Positions 1 to 8,463 of a stretch of DNA of 64,000 nucleotides are shown piece by piece. The stretch lies in the NCBI RefSeq assembly GCF_011383005.1, contig NZ_CP049935.1, forward strand, positions 2,046,001 to 2,110,000. Direction: 5' to 3'. Under the pieces are notes generated by a model. The model was not told the DNA's origin, ran no database searches, and saw nothing but the letters and a program-made list of their open reading frames with translations. The first letter of the stretch is position 1. The number at the start of each line of letters is the position of its first letter. Position numbers and translations under genes: made by a program. Source of the stretch: Phycicoccus sp. HDW14 (GTDB lineage: Bacteria; Actinomycetota; Actinomycetes; Actinomycetales; Dermatophilaceae).

Positions 1-263
1 TCATCAGCCACATCACCATCCACCCCGGCACCCCAGGAGCGCGGACCATCGACCCGGCCCGGGTGGGCATCACCTGGCGCGTCTAGGCGCAGCGGGCGGG
101 GAGCGGCCGCGCTGCCGCGCTTGCGCCCCTCCCCTCCCGCTTCCGCCGACAACGTAGCCACCTGACGCAGCACAACGGGATCGGACACGAACACCGGCAC
201 TCCCGAGGCCTCACACGTGGCAGCCACCCACGCGACCAGGGCCTCCCGTTCTAGCCGCGCCAC
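1..263 (-). CDS. Small ORF overlapping the 3' end of rep, open at the window edge
   Basis: A GTG at 263 overlaps the last codons of rep and opens a frame beginning MARLEREALVAWV, with an amphipathic helix and then GVPVFVSDPVVLRQVATL. The first ~55 residues look like a real protein (helix, short hydrophobic strand, DPxVxxxV helix). After that the composition becomes Arg/Pro/Gly-rich and resembles antisense sequence of the recombinase tail. No stop codon is seen before the edge, so the true end is unknown or the frame is broken. The overlap with rep suggests coupled translation. I recall short REALVAWV...GVPV...DP proteins beside actinobacterial Rep genes, but no function can be given. Confidence 0.42.
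   Translation of the reverse strand, partial: MARLEREALVAWVAATCEASGVPVFVSDPVVLRQVATLSAEAGGEGRKRGSAAAPRPLRLDAPGDAHPGRVDGPRSWGAGVDGDVAD
3..86 (+). CDS. C-terminal fragment of a possible large serine recombinase (runs off the left edge)
   Basis: The frame opening at base 3 encodes 27 residues ending ...DPARVGITWRV before a TAG at 84-86. A tail of the form G-x-x-G ... (F/I)DPxRVxIxWR is one I associate with C-termini of actinobacterial large serine recombinases, and such an enzyme would explain integration into a conserved P-loop codon. The catalytic serine domain would be off the window, so the assignment rests on the tail only. The opposite-strand small ORF overlaps this stretch, and at most one of the two is likely to be coding here. 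Confidence 0.4.
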   Translation: MSHITIHPGTPGARTIDPARVGITWRV

Positions 264-1054
264 TGGACCCACACCGCCGGAGGCCCCTGCCAGTCCACGG
301 CCTCATCCGAGGACCAGAACACATCCGGCGGGCCCCCCATCGCCCCCGCTGCCGCCTCTAGGACCTCATCCCGCGACGCACCTTGCAGCAGCACCTTTCG
401 CGGCGTGTACCCCTGCGCAACGTCGAAGCGATGCAGCCCCCTGGGTCGCCTCACCCCGGCCGCGTCGTCATCGAAGGACTTGCCCACGTACTTCGACAGG
501 TACCCGGCCGCCTTGCGCGACTGCGCGAACGAACCCGACCCCACCGGCAGGTCACCCAGCAGTTTGATGTGGACGAACCCGTGCCCCCACGCCCGGTCGA
601 TCTTGCCCCGCGCGATGAAGTCCCCCACCGCGAAGTGCAGGTGCAGGCCGTGCCCGGACTTGTGCCACTCCGGCACCCACACGTACGGGAACGGCTTGCC
701 ACCGGTCTCAGCGCGCAGCCTGCGGAAGAACACCCCCACGTCTGCCCGAGCCTGCCGAGGGTCGTGCACCCCAGACCCCGCATAGGTGAGGGTCCCCAGC
801 CGATTCAGCCCGTTTGCAGCGCAGTAGCGCCGCATCCGCGAGCGAGCACGCCGACCAGCCTCCTCTCGAGACCGCTCAGGGTCCGCAGCCGGACCACACC
901 GCACACCCGGCGGACGCGGTCGAGATGACACGAAGCCACCCCCCGCCTCCCCCGCAGCAGCACACAGGGACAACTGCCACCCCTTGAAGATCGGTGGCTC
1001 ACGCAGCACTGACGACGACACGACGAAACGCTCCACAGGACGAAGGCGAAGCAC
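251..1054 (-). CDS. rep: Rolling-circle replication initiator (HUH-endonuclease Rep)
   Basis: A 267-residue protein with the three ordered motifs of rolling-circle initiators: motif I LGTLTY (about 86-91), the metal-binding HUH motif HLHF with His138 and His140, and motif III YLSKYVGK with candidate catalytic tyrosines Tyr185 and Tyr189. Such enzymes nick the double-strand origin and remain covalently bound to the 5' end through the tyrosine. They serve plasmid and ICE replication, and related folds act in conjugative relaxases. The start is uncertain: the first ~70 residues before the Arg-rich stretch may not be translated. A small ORF overlaps the end, and an inverted repeat 300 bases upstream could be its origin. 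Confidence is high for the HUH Rep class; the host element is not identified. Confidence 0.75.
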   Translation of the reverse strand: MLRLRPVERFVVSSSVLREPPIFKGWQLSLCAAAGEAGGGFVSSRPRPPGVRCGPAADPERSREEAGRRARSRMRRYCAANGLNRLGTLTYAGSGVHDPRQARADVGVFFRRLRAETGGKPFPYVWVPEWHKSGHGLHLHFAVGDFIARGKIDRAWGHGFVHIKLLGDLPVGSGSFAQSRKAAGYLSKYVGKSFDDDAAGVRRPRGLHRFDVAQGYTPRKVLLQGASRDEVLEAAAGAMGGPPDVFWSSDEAVDWQGPPAVWVQWRG

Positions 1055-1358
1055 CCGGACATGCGAAAGACCGGGAGCCCTTGGCTCGACCGGTCTCGTG
1101 TCGTCATCAGGGCGACCTCAGACCCCTGCGGATGGGCCTGCTGCCGTAATCCCGTCACCCTGCAAGTCGGTTTTGGACGTCTACACCTGCGTCCGGCTGT
1201 GACTGCTTTGCACCCCGTGGCCAGGGAGTTCTCCGTAGTAGTTAGTTCGCCCCGGTCAGAGGCGCCGCCCCCAAATCACAGCACGCGAACTACCCGCGTG
1301 TCACCTCAGCCGTTCGGCTCACCTTCTCGGCCGCCGACCCGCCGCGCCAGTCTCTGAC

Positions 1359-1419
1359 GGCTCCCCCGCCCGTCAAGGGTCCGCTACGCCGCTGCGCGCC
1401 CTTGACCGGCTCCCCCGCC
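1359..1419. repeat. Inverted/direct repeat cluster upstream of rep, candidate replication origin
   Basis: Inverted arms GTCAAGGG (1372-1379) and CCCTTGAC (1399-1406) enclose a 19-base loop. A 12-base direct repeat GGCTCCCCCGCC occurs at 1359-1370 and 1408-1419, flanking the inverted pair. Rolling-circle double-strand origins are typically hairpin-forming repeats close to rep, so this is the best origin candidate. The rest of the rep-nuclease gap (1055-1502) shows no convincing gene on either strand. Confidence 0.42.
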
Positions 1420-1502
1420 GCTCAACGACAGCCGCTATGGGTCGCCAGCCTCCCTGTGGTCACGATGACGAGTTGTGTTGCTAGTTCAAGTCAAGACCGT
1501 CG

Positions 1503-2579
1503 TCACCGGCGCTGCCTCCATGCCAAGAGCGCCCGCTCTCGCCCTGCTGCGAGAAGTCGTCTCGTGAGTGAGGCAGCCTCCCTTCCGTCGACCGGCTCGT
1601 GCACGACAGGGATTGACACCGAGCGCGGCTCTAGATGCGGCTCAATAGAGCCGAACATATTCGCGCCAATGTCTTTCACGTAACCCCTTCCGGTGGACAG
1701 TTCCTCCGGGTGTCGCAGGCATCGCGCGGCGAACTCGTCGGCAAATGGGCCAAGCTGCTCGTCAAGATAGGTAGTCAAGTAGTCCACGTGTACGAAGTCA
1801 ATCGCGGCAGAGCGCCCCTGGTCCCGGGAACTGGCCCCGGTGGCTGGCTCGTGGCGCATTAGTCGCTGCCACTCAACACGTTTCAGTACGGTCTGGCCGG
1901 ACTCATCCAGGTCGGCTCGAAGCATAGGGGCATCGATGACGGCAAGCGGGACTGCAAGGCTGGCCCGAAAGTAGTAAGCGCTGGACGGCGGACGCATCGC
2001 CTTACGGTAGTGATCCAGCGCGCTGAGGATTGGCATCACGGTGGACTGGTAGGCCTCACTCCCCGACATCACGAGGTCCTTGCCCTTCCGTGTGCACCTG
2101 CTCAGGGTAATCGCGCACTCGGCATCCACCACAAAATCCATCTCTGGCAGGCCGAGTACCTGAAAAGGTGTGAAAAGGAACTTTGATCGTGTACCGCCGC
2201 TGGACGTAGAAACGTACTCATGAGCCAGACCGACAATCTCCGGAAACGAGTCCCAAGTCTTCCCGGAAGTGCCAAAGAAAACGTACGGCATATCCGATTT
2301 CTTGCACTCGATAATCAGTGACAAGTCCGGCCGCACCCTTAGGTTGTCGCCGTGCGATGCTTTAGCCAGGTACTTAGTGGCGACGAGATCAATCGATCGC
2401 ATTTCTGCGCTGAACCTGTCTGCGTAGCCCCATTCGGCTTGAGTGTCGTAATCCCCGCTCAAGAGCGCTTCGACCCTCAACTGAAGCGGGTAACCAGACT
2501 GTCGCACTGCTGCGTGAACATCCTCCAACTTCACCCCCGCGCCCAGGTCGTCACTGGACGGCGCTTCAGATTTACTCAC
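1503..2579 (-). CDS. PD-(D/E)XK nuclease-like protein carried by the mobile element
   Basis: From a GTG at 2579 this frame encodes about 358 residues. The N-terminal third carries a restriction-endonuclease-like signature: Glu37 in a helix, RSIDLVA with Asp64, then DLSLIIECKK with Glu91-x-Lys93. This is the E...D...ExK order of the PD-(D/E)XK superfamily. The C-terminal two thirds are unfamiliar. A GGGAG about eight bases upstream supports the start. The gene lies 67 bases inside the element and in frame with the truncated tadA, so an unbroken 587-residue fusion could also be read. Lower G+C than the flanks indicates transfer. A defence or anti-phage role is inference from fold and location. 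The identity of any partner, and the domain beyond ~120 residues, is unknown. Confidence 0.55.
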   Translation of the reverse strand: MSKSEAPSSDDLGAGVKLEDVHAAVRQSGYPLQLRVEALLSGDYDTQAEWGYADRFSAEMRSIDLVATKYLAKASHGDNLRVRPDLSLIIECKKSDMPYVFFGTSGKTWDSFPEIVGLAHEYVSTSSGGTRSKFLFTPFQVLGLPEMDFVVDAECAITLSRCTRKGKDLVMSGSEAYQSTVMPILSALDHYRKAMRPPSSAYYFRASLAVPLAVIDAPMLRADLDESGQTVLKRVEWQRLMRHEPATGASSRDQGRSAAIDFVHVDYLTTYLDEQLGPFADEFAARCLRHPEELSTGRGYVKDIGANMFGSIEPHLEPRSVSIPVVHEPVDGREAASLTRRLLAAGRERALLAWRQRR

Positions 2580-2639
2580 GCCCGCACACTCCCACAAGCG
2601 CGCGCATTCGTGTGGACCGCGAGGGGCGTACTGAGAGTT

Positions 2640-2665
2640 TGTCGGGTTGCCGGCCTGGGTGCCAC
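2640..2665. other. Element/chromosome junction (att site) in the Walker A codons of tadA
   Basis: On the minus strand the host frame reads GGT GGC ACC CAG GCC GGC and then AAC, where AAG/AAA (Lys) of GGxxxGK is expected. The host sequence therefore ends within codon 2648-2646. The shared crossover core must lie in or beside GGCACCCAGGCCGGCAA (about 2647-2663). The second junction is outside the window, so the core and any target duplication cannot be measured here. Confidence 0.65.
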
Positions 2666-3266
2666 CGGCGACGAGGATGTTCAGCCCGGCGGCGACCGAG
2701 GCCTCGAGGAAGCGCGCGGCCTGTGGCGTGAGCGTGCCGAGCCGCACGAGGTCGTCCATCGAGTCGGCCTTGACGACGAACTTGCGGATGTTGACGAACC
2801 AGTGCTCGCGGGTGATGTCGGGGATGACGACGTGCAGCCGGCTGCCGTCGGGGAGCACGGCATCGACGAACGGCGAGCTGAGGTCGACGCGGCGGCCGGA
2901 GGACTTGAGCATCCGCTCGACGAGGTCGCGCACCTGCTCGTGCTCGAGCAGCGTGGTCGTCAGCTCGGCGATGCCGTCGCGGGCCACGAAGACCCGGGAC
3001 GGCTCGTTGACCCAGATCTCCTCGACGTGCGGGTCGTCGAAGTACTGCTGCAGCGGGCCGTAGCCGACGACGCTGTCCCACACCGCTTTCGACGCGACAT
3101 CGAGGTCGGCGAGCACCGGCATGCCGCCGTGCATCGAGCGCTCGTCGTAGTCGCTGACGGCCTCGCGGACCAGCCGCCTCACAGCTCCCTCGTCGCGCAC
3201 GGGGTCGAGCCCGGAGCGTCGGATGAGCTCGCGGACCTCTCCCTCGAGCGTGCGGACGGCGTCCAC
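2646..3266 (-). pseudogene. TadA/CpaF-type secretion ATPase, N-terminal part interrupted by the mobile element
   Basis: From GTG 3266, preceded by a strong AAAGGGGG Shine-Dalgarno, the frame encodes the N-terminal domain and the start of the motor domain of a CpaF-family ATPase. Recognisable parts are GYGPLQQYFDDPHVEEIWVN, VDAVLPDGSRLHVVIP, the IRKF stretch and GLNILVAGGTQAG. At residue ~206 the Walker A lysine is replaced by element sequence, so catalytic Walker B, Asp/His boxes and the C-terminus are missing. The protein must be non-functional as an ATPase unless the element excises. It is a different subfamily from the intact TadA at 44.4-45.8 kb, and partner TadB/TadC genes may lie left of the window. 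It is divergent from the EssC-like gene, with a 147-base gap. Confidence 0.82.
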
Positions 3267-3413
3267 GCGCGACCCCCTTTCCGGTGGGCCGCCCCTGCGC
3301 GGCCCGGTGTCCCGGGACAAGACAACAGCACCGGACGCTCTCCGCGCACGCCGAATGGTGCCCCTGTGGATAACTCGACGGGAGTGACGGACGCGCCGCC
3401 TACGGTCGCCCTC

Positions 3414-6400
3414 ATGCAGATCCGCCTGACGCTCCACGCCCCGAGGCGCCGCCCGCGCCCCGAGGAGCTCGTGGTGCGCTGGCACCGGCCCGAGCCGGTG
3501 GCGGTGCTGCGCACGCGGCTCGCCGACCACCTCGGTGAGCCCGTTGGCGCGCTGGCCGTCGACGGGCGGGTGCTGCCCGACGGCCTGCTCGTCGGGGAGC
3601 CACCGCTGCTCGACGGGGTCTCGGTGGCGGTCCTCCCGGACCCCGGGGCCGGTCGGCCGGGCGGCGCAGGGGCGCGCCCGGCCACCGTCCTCGAGGTCGT
3701 GTCCGTCGGCGGCCCCGACTCCGGCCGCGGGCTGCCCCTCGCGGCGCCGGGGCTCGTCGTCGGTCGCTCCCCCACCTCCGGGCTGCGGCTCGACGACCCG
3801 TCGCTGAGCCGCGCCCACTGCCGCCTCGACGTGGGCACCGACGGCGTGCGCGTCGTCGACCTCGGCTCGACGAACGGCGTCGAGGTCGACGGCGCCCGCG
3901 TCGTGGGCAGCGCCCCGGTCGACACCACGTCGCGGATGGTCATCGGCGCGACCACGCTGCAGCTGCGTCGGGCCGGTCCACCCGGTGCTCCCGTGCGCCA
4001 TCCCGGCGACGGCACCGCCGTCGTCGCCCCGGTGCCGACGGCTCCGCCCGCCGTACCGACGGCCGAGCTCCTCGCCCCGCGCGCCCCCGAGCCACCGGTC
4101 CGCGGACGGGTGCCGTGGGTCGCGGTCCTGGCCCCGGTCCCCGTCGTCGCCGTGCTCGCCGTCTTCCTCGGTCCGCAGGTGCTGGCCTTCGCGGTGCTCG
4201 GGCCGGTCGTCCTCCTCGCCACCGGCCTCGGCGACCGCGTGGGGTCACGGCGCCGCCACCGGCGGGCTCTGGCCGCGCACGCCGAGCGGGTCGCCGAGCA
4301 CGAGCTCGGGGTCGCCACCGCCCTCGCGGCCGAGTCCCGGCTGCGCCACCTGCGCCACCCCGACCCGCACGAGGTCGTCCGCCGGGCCGCGGGGCGCACC
4401 TCTGGCCTCTGGGCCATGAACGGCGACCGGTCGGTGCGGCTCGGGCTGGGCGAGGTCTCCGCGTCGTGCCGTGTCGTCGACGACACCGGCCGCGCCGACC
4501 GACGCACGCTGGATGCGGTCCCGGTCGTCGTCGACCTCGCCGAAGCGCGCGGGCTGGGCGTGGTCGGACCCGAGGACGACGCGCGTCGCCTGCTCGCCGC
4601 GCTGCTCGGCCAGCTCGTCGTGCGCTGCCCGCCGTCCGACCTCGGTGTCGAGGTCCTCGGCGGCGGACCGGTCTGGGCCTGGGCCGGCCTCCTCCCCCAC
4701 CGAGGACCGCCCGACGCGCGCCGCGGGGTCGTGCTCGTCGTGCCGGACGCCACGGCCCCCGGCGTGGCCGCGCGGGTGGCCGAGGTGCACGCCGCCGGCG
4801 GGGTGGTCCTGGCCGTGGCCGGCTCGGCCGACGTGCTGCCCGACGCGTGCACCGTGCAGGTCGAGGTCGGCGGGGGCGGGCGATCGAAAGTCACCACGGG
4901 CGGAGTGACGCGCGACCTGGTGGCCGACGGTGTGGGCCCGGCGTGGTGCGAACGGCTCGGCCGCGCCCTCGCACCGGTCCGCGAACAGGGCTCCGCCACC
5001 ACCGCCCTCCCGCGGGCGCTCACCCTCGGCGAGGCAGCCGGCGACGACGCCCTGACCCCGTCCGGGCTGCTCGGCCGGTGGTCGGTCTCTGTCGGACGTC
5101 CCACCGCCGTCGTCGGCACCACCGCGGACGGCCCGTTCCGGCTCGACCTCGCCGCCGACGGACCCCACGTGCTCGTCGGGGGACGACGGGGTCCGGCAAG
5201 TCCGAGTTCCTCCGCACCCTCGTCACCGCCCTGGCCCTCGACTCGTCCCCGGAGGACCTCACCCTCCTGCTCGTCGACTTCAAGGGTGGCGCGGCCTTCG
5301 GTCCGTGTGCCGACCTGCCGCACGTCGTCGGGCTGGTGACCGACCTCGACGAGCACCTCGTGCGCAGAGTCCTCACGTCACTGGAGGCCGAGCTGAGGCG
5401 ACGGGAAGGAGTCCTCGCCAGGGCCGGCTGCGCGGACCTGGACGAGCACCGGCACCGGCTCGACCCGGCCGACCGGATGCCGCGCCTCGTCGTCGTCGTC
5501 GACGAGCTGCGGGCCCTCGTCGACGAGCACCCCGACGCCGTGAGCGCCCTGGTCCGGCTGGCGGCGCAGGGCCGCAGCCTCGGCATCCACCTCGTCCTCG
5601 CGACCCAGCGACCCGCAGGCACGGTGACCGCCGAGGTGCAGGCCAACGTCAACCTCCGGGTGGCCTTCCGGGTCCGGGACCGCGCCGACTCCGTCCACGT
5701 CGTCGAGGACGACTCGGCGGCCTCGCTGCCCGCCGACGTGCCGGGGCGTGGGGTCGCCCGCGGCGGCGACGGCACGTCGACCACCTTCCAGGCCGCCCTC
5801 GTCGCCCCGCCCGTGCCGTCCGGACCGTCGCTCGTCGTGCTCCCCGCGGGCACGGAGCCCGGTCCGGGTACGGGGACCGGTCCGGGCACGGGGGCCGGTC
5901 CGGGCACCGCCACCGCCGACCGGGCCGCCGAGCTGGCCGCTGTCGTCGAGGTCGTCCGGAGCGCGCACGACGCCACCGGGGCCGCACCGCCGCGTCGTCC
6001 CTGGGTCCCACCCCTGCCGACCACCCTGCCGTCGGGGGACGCGCCTCCGGGCACGCTCGCCCTCGTCGACGAGCCCGACCGCCAGCGTCACGTGCCGTGG
6101 ACCTGGGACCCCACCGTCCCCCTGTGGCGTGTCGTCGGTCGCCCGCGTTCCGGTCGCACCACCGCCCTGCGCGCCCTCGTGGCCGCCGCGGCCTCGCTCC
6201 TGCCGCCCGAGCGCCTGCACGTCCACGTCCTCGGTCCCGACCTCGAGCCGTGGCCGTTCCCCCACGTGGGCACCGTCGCCCGGCTCGGCGATGCCGCGGC
6301 GGTGCACGCGCTGCTCGACCACCTCTCGGCGCCCCCGGGGCCCGGGGTTCCTCTGCGCCTCCTCCTCGTCGACGGGTGGGACCAGCTGACCGATGCCGAC

Positions 6401-7536
6401 GATGCCCGCTCGTTCGCCCCCGCCTCCGAACGCCTGCTGCGGCTCGCGCGCGACGGCGCACGCACCGGCGTGGTGTGCGCGGTCTCGGGTGGTCGCGACC
6501 TGCTCCGCCCGAGGTGGTCCGGGCTGGGTGGGGAGGTCGTGCTCCTCGGGACCAGCGACCCCCTCGACCTCGCCCTGCTCGGCATCGGGTCCGGTGGCCT
6601 GACCGGTCCGGTGGGCCCGGGGCGCGGCCTGCGCGCGCTCGACGGGCGGGAGGTGCAGGTGCTCGACCCGTCGTCGGCAGCGGTCCCGCCACGCCGCGCG
6701 CTCGCCGCGGGCGCGCCGGCGCCGTGGACCTTCCAGCCCCTGCCGACGCGGGTGGGGCGACACGAGGTCGAGGCGCTGCCCGGTGGGGGGTGGCCCCTCG
6801 GGGTCACGGCGCCCGGCGGTGACTGCTGGGCGTGGCGCCCCGCCGAGCACGGCCGACGGCTGCTCGTCGCCGGGCCGCCACGGTCCGGTCGCAGCACGGC
6901 GCTGCGCACCCTCGCGGCTGCGGCGGTCGCCGACGGGCGCCGGGTGGTCCTCGTGCGACCCGGTGGCGGCCCAAGGGAGCCCAGGCGTATCGAGGTCCCC
7001 ACGGAGCCCGAGACGCCCCCCTTCGGGGTACCCGGGCTCGAGGTGCTCGGGCCCGACGAGGTCGACCGCCTTGTCGCCCTGCGGACCGACCACCCCGACC
7101 TCGTCGTGCTCGTCGACGACGCCAACCGGCTCGACGACACCGCCTGCCGTCCGGTGCTCGACGAGATCGCCGACCTCGTCGACCGCGACGGCGGGGCCAT
7201 CGCCGTCGCGACGTCGGCCACCGGCCTCGGCACGCGCTTCCGGGGGCTCGACGTGTCGGTCGCGCGGCACCGCACCGGTCTCCTGCTGCGGCCCGGACCG
7301 GACGACCCGGCCGCACTCGGCCTCCCTCGCGCCGCCGCCGTCTCGTCGGGCGCGCACGACCCGCCGGGGCGGGGGCTGCTGGTCGTCGACCGGGAGGTGG
7401 TGGCGCTCCAGGTCCTCCTCGACACCCGGACCGACGCACCGAGGGGCGCGCCGGTCGCACCGGACGAGCCGGAGGGGCGGTGGACCCAGAGGTCACTCGG
7501 GGTCGTCGAACTCCACGTCGGGAACCCGCGCGATGA
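3414..7536 (+). CDS. EssC/EccC-like FHA-FtsK/SpoIIIE secretion ATPase (reading frame broken)
   Basis: About 1374 residues after repairing one or two frame breaks. Order: N-terminal region of ~75 residues; FHA domain around 100-190 (VGRSP...LSRAHC...DLGSTNG); two hydrophobic segments near 235-275; then three FtsK/SpoIIIE ATPase modules. The first has Walker A TTGSGKSE and Walker B PRLVVVVDELRALV, with an ATQRP motif. The second (GRPRSGRTTAL) and third (GPPRSGRSTAL) have Arg instead of the Walker lysine. This is the layout of EssC, the membrane motor of type VII-like secretion. The first break is in the five-G run 5178-5182, exactly at Walker A. A second probable missing G in 7474-7477 would end the gene at 7536. 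No other T7SS core gene is adjacent; WXG-like proteins lie at 17.8-18.7 kb. A weak TACGGT seven bases before the ATG suggests a leaderless transcript. Confidence 0.8.
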
Positions 7537-7903
7537 GCGCGGCACCCAGGGTCAGCAGGGCGAGGACGATCACGAGCCAGCCGAGCCCCGTCCGGTCGGC
7601 CTGGAGCAGGCTGATGCCGACCGGCACGAGGAGCAGGTCCCACACGATGGTCGGCGTGCGCGGCCAGCGCCGCTCGCCGAGCCAGCCGCGGGCCAGGAGC
7701 GCCAGACCCACACCCCCGAGGGCGATGACCACGGCCGACATGACGACCCGGCCGGTGTCGCTGCCCTCCCCCACGACCAGCTCGTACACGTAGAACACGG
7801 CGAAGCCGAGGAGCGCGAGCGACTGGAGCCCGCAGAGCACCGCTGCGAGGCGGCGCGGGCCGGCCGACGGGGCGCTGTCGAAAGGCGGGAGCGGAGGCAC
7901 CAT
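7493..7903 (-). CDS. Four-helix membrane protein of unknown function
   Basis: A 136-residue protein with four hydrophobic segments (about 18-45, 52-76, 84-103, 106-127), a Pro-rich N-terminus and an acidic C-terminal tail ending EFDDPE. No catalytic motif is visible, and I do not recognise the family beyond the common class of small actinobacterial integral membrane proteins. It converges with the EssC-like gene and probably overlaps its end by about 44 bases. About 290 bases separate its start from whiB1 and should hold both promoters. Confidence 0.7.
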   Translation of the reverse strand: MVPPLPPFDSAPSAGPRRLAAVLCGLQSLALLGFAVFYVYELVVGEGSDTGRVVMSAVVIALGGVGLALLARGWLGERRWPRTPTIVWDLLLVPVGISLLQADRTGLGWLVIVLALLTLGAALIARVPDVEFDDPE

Positions 7904-8194
7904 CGGAGCCTAGGCGAGCGATACGATCACGCGTCGCGTCGACCTACCCCACCCTCGGGAACACGTGACCCCTGTCCACCCGTTGAGCCCGACGTGACCA
8001 CCGACACCCGGAACGGCTGGGGGTATCCCCTAGCCGCGATTGGGTAGGTCACGGTAGAGTAACGCCACGGACGTCTGTGCTTAACACGTCTGTCACAGGG
8101 GTGCAACGGTGCGCCCACGCACCGCCAGACCCCACCCCCTGTCGACCGGTGCCCCACGATCTTCCGACGTACCCCACACCAAGGAGCTCCATCC

Positions 8195-8443
8195 ATGGAC
8201 TGGCGCGACCGCGCTGCCTGCCTCGACGAGGACCCCGAGCTGTTCTTCCCGATCGGGAACACCGGCCCGGCGATCGCTCAGATCGAGGAGGCCAAGGCCG
8301 TCTGCCGTCGGTGCGAGGTGCTCGACACCTGCCTGAAGTGGGCCATCGAGTCCGGCCAGGACGCCGGCGTCTGGGGCGGCATGTCCGAGGACGAGCGCCG
8401 CGCCCTCAAGCGCCGCAACGCCCGCGCCCGTCGCGCCGGCTGA
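8195..8443 (+). CDS. whiB1: WhiB1-type iron-sulfur transcription factor
   Basis: 82 residues with the exact WhiB1 pattern: Cys9, Cys37, Cys40 and Cys46 ligate a [4Fe-4S] cluster, followed by the GVWGGMSEDERR turn and a basic tail (KRRNARARR) for DNA contact. In mycobacteria WhiB1 is an essential NO-responsive regulator that binds the primary sigma factor. AAGGAG lies eight bases before the ATG. The neighbouring convergent gene is pdtaS, as in M. tuberculosis (Rv3219/Rv3220c), which supports orthology. A TAGAGT at 8055-8060 could be the -10 element, but no good -35 is seen, so I do not list a promoter. Confidence 0.95.
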   Translation: MDWRDRAACLDEDPELFFPIGNTGPAIAQIEEAKAVCRRCEVLDTCLKWAIESGQDAGVWGGMSEDERRALKRRNARARRAG

Positions 8444-8446
8444 ACG

Positions 8447-8463
8447 GGCGGCGCCGCGCCGCC
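8447..8463 (+). terminator. Short G+C hairpin after whiB1
   Basis: GGCGGCG (8447-8453), loop CCG, CGCCGCC (8457-8463) forms a perfect 7-bp stem beginning three bases after the whiB1 stop. There is no T tract, as is usual for actinobacterial terminators. The 136-base gap to the convergent pdtaS also repeats the last 12 bases of whiB1 (8432-8443 and 8481-8492). Confidence 0.4.

Larger units (their letters stand above)
1..2647. mobile_element. One end of an integrated mobile element inserted in a tadA/cpaF gene
   Basis: Positions 1 to about 2647 do not belong to the flanking chromosome. The tadA/cpaF-type reading frame on the minus strand is normal up to its Walker A motif and then changes into unrelated sequence at 2646-2648. 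Inside lie a rolling-circle Rep gene, a possible recombinase tail, an inverted-repeat cluster and a nuclease-like gene. The 1.5-2.6 kb part is visibly less G+C-rich (about 60% in a line I counted) than the flanks. The other end lies left of the window, so size and full content are unknown. Rep plus a recombinase would fit a plasmid-like integrative element or phage-plasmid; that class assignment is inference. Confidence 0.72.

Noticed and set aside
1061-1357. 98-codon plus-strand ORF between rep and the nuclease gene
   Set aside because: Its translation is Ser/Pro/Arg-rich with no helix or strand pattern, and it runs into the repeat cluster. No ribosome site is seen.
1503-4001. An 832-codon open frame on the minus strand
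   Set aside because: It joins noncoding upstream sequence (antisense to the FHA gene), the truncated tadA and the element gene. Real starts are GTG 3266 and GTG 2579, so I split it, noting the open fusion.
4115-7357. Long minus- and plus-strand ORFs opposite or beside the EssC-like gene
   Set aside because: They are Arg/Pro/Gly-rich shadows typical of high-G+C DNA and show no protein motifs.
7537-8047. Extension of the EssC-like frame to 8047
   Set aside because: The extension is antisense to a clear membrane-protein gene and has no domain character. A single missing G at 7474-7477 gives a natural stop at 7536.
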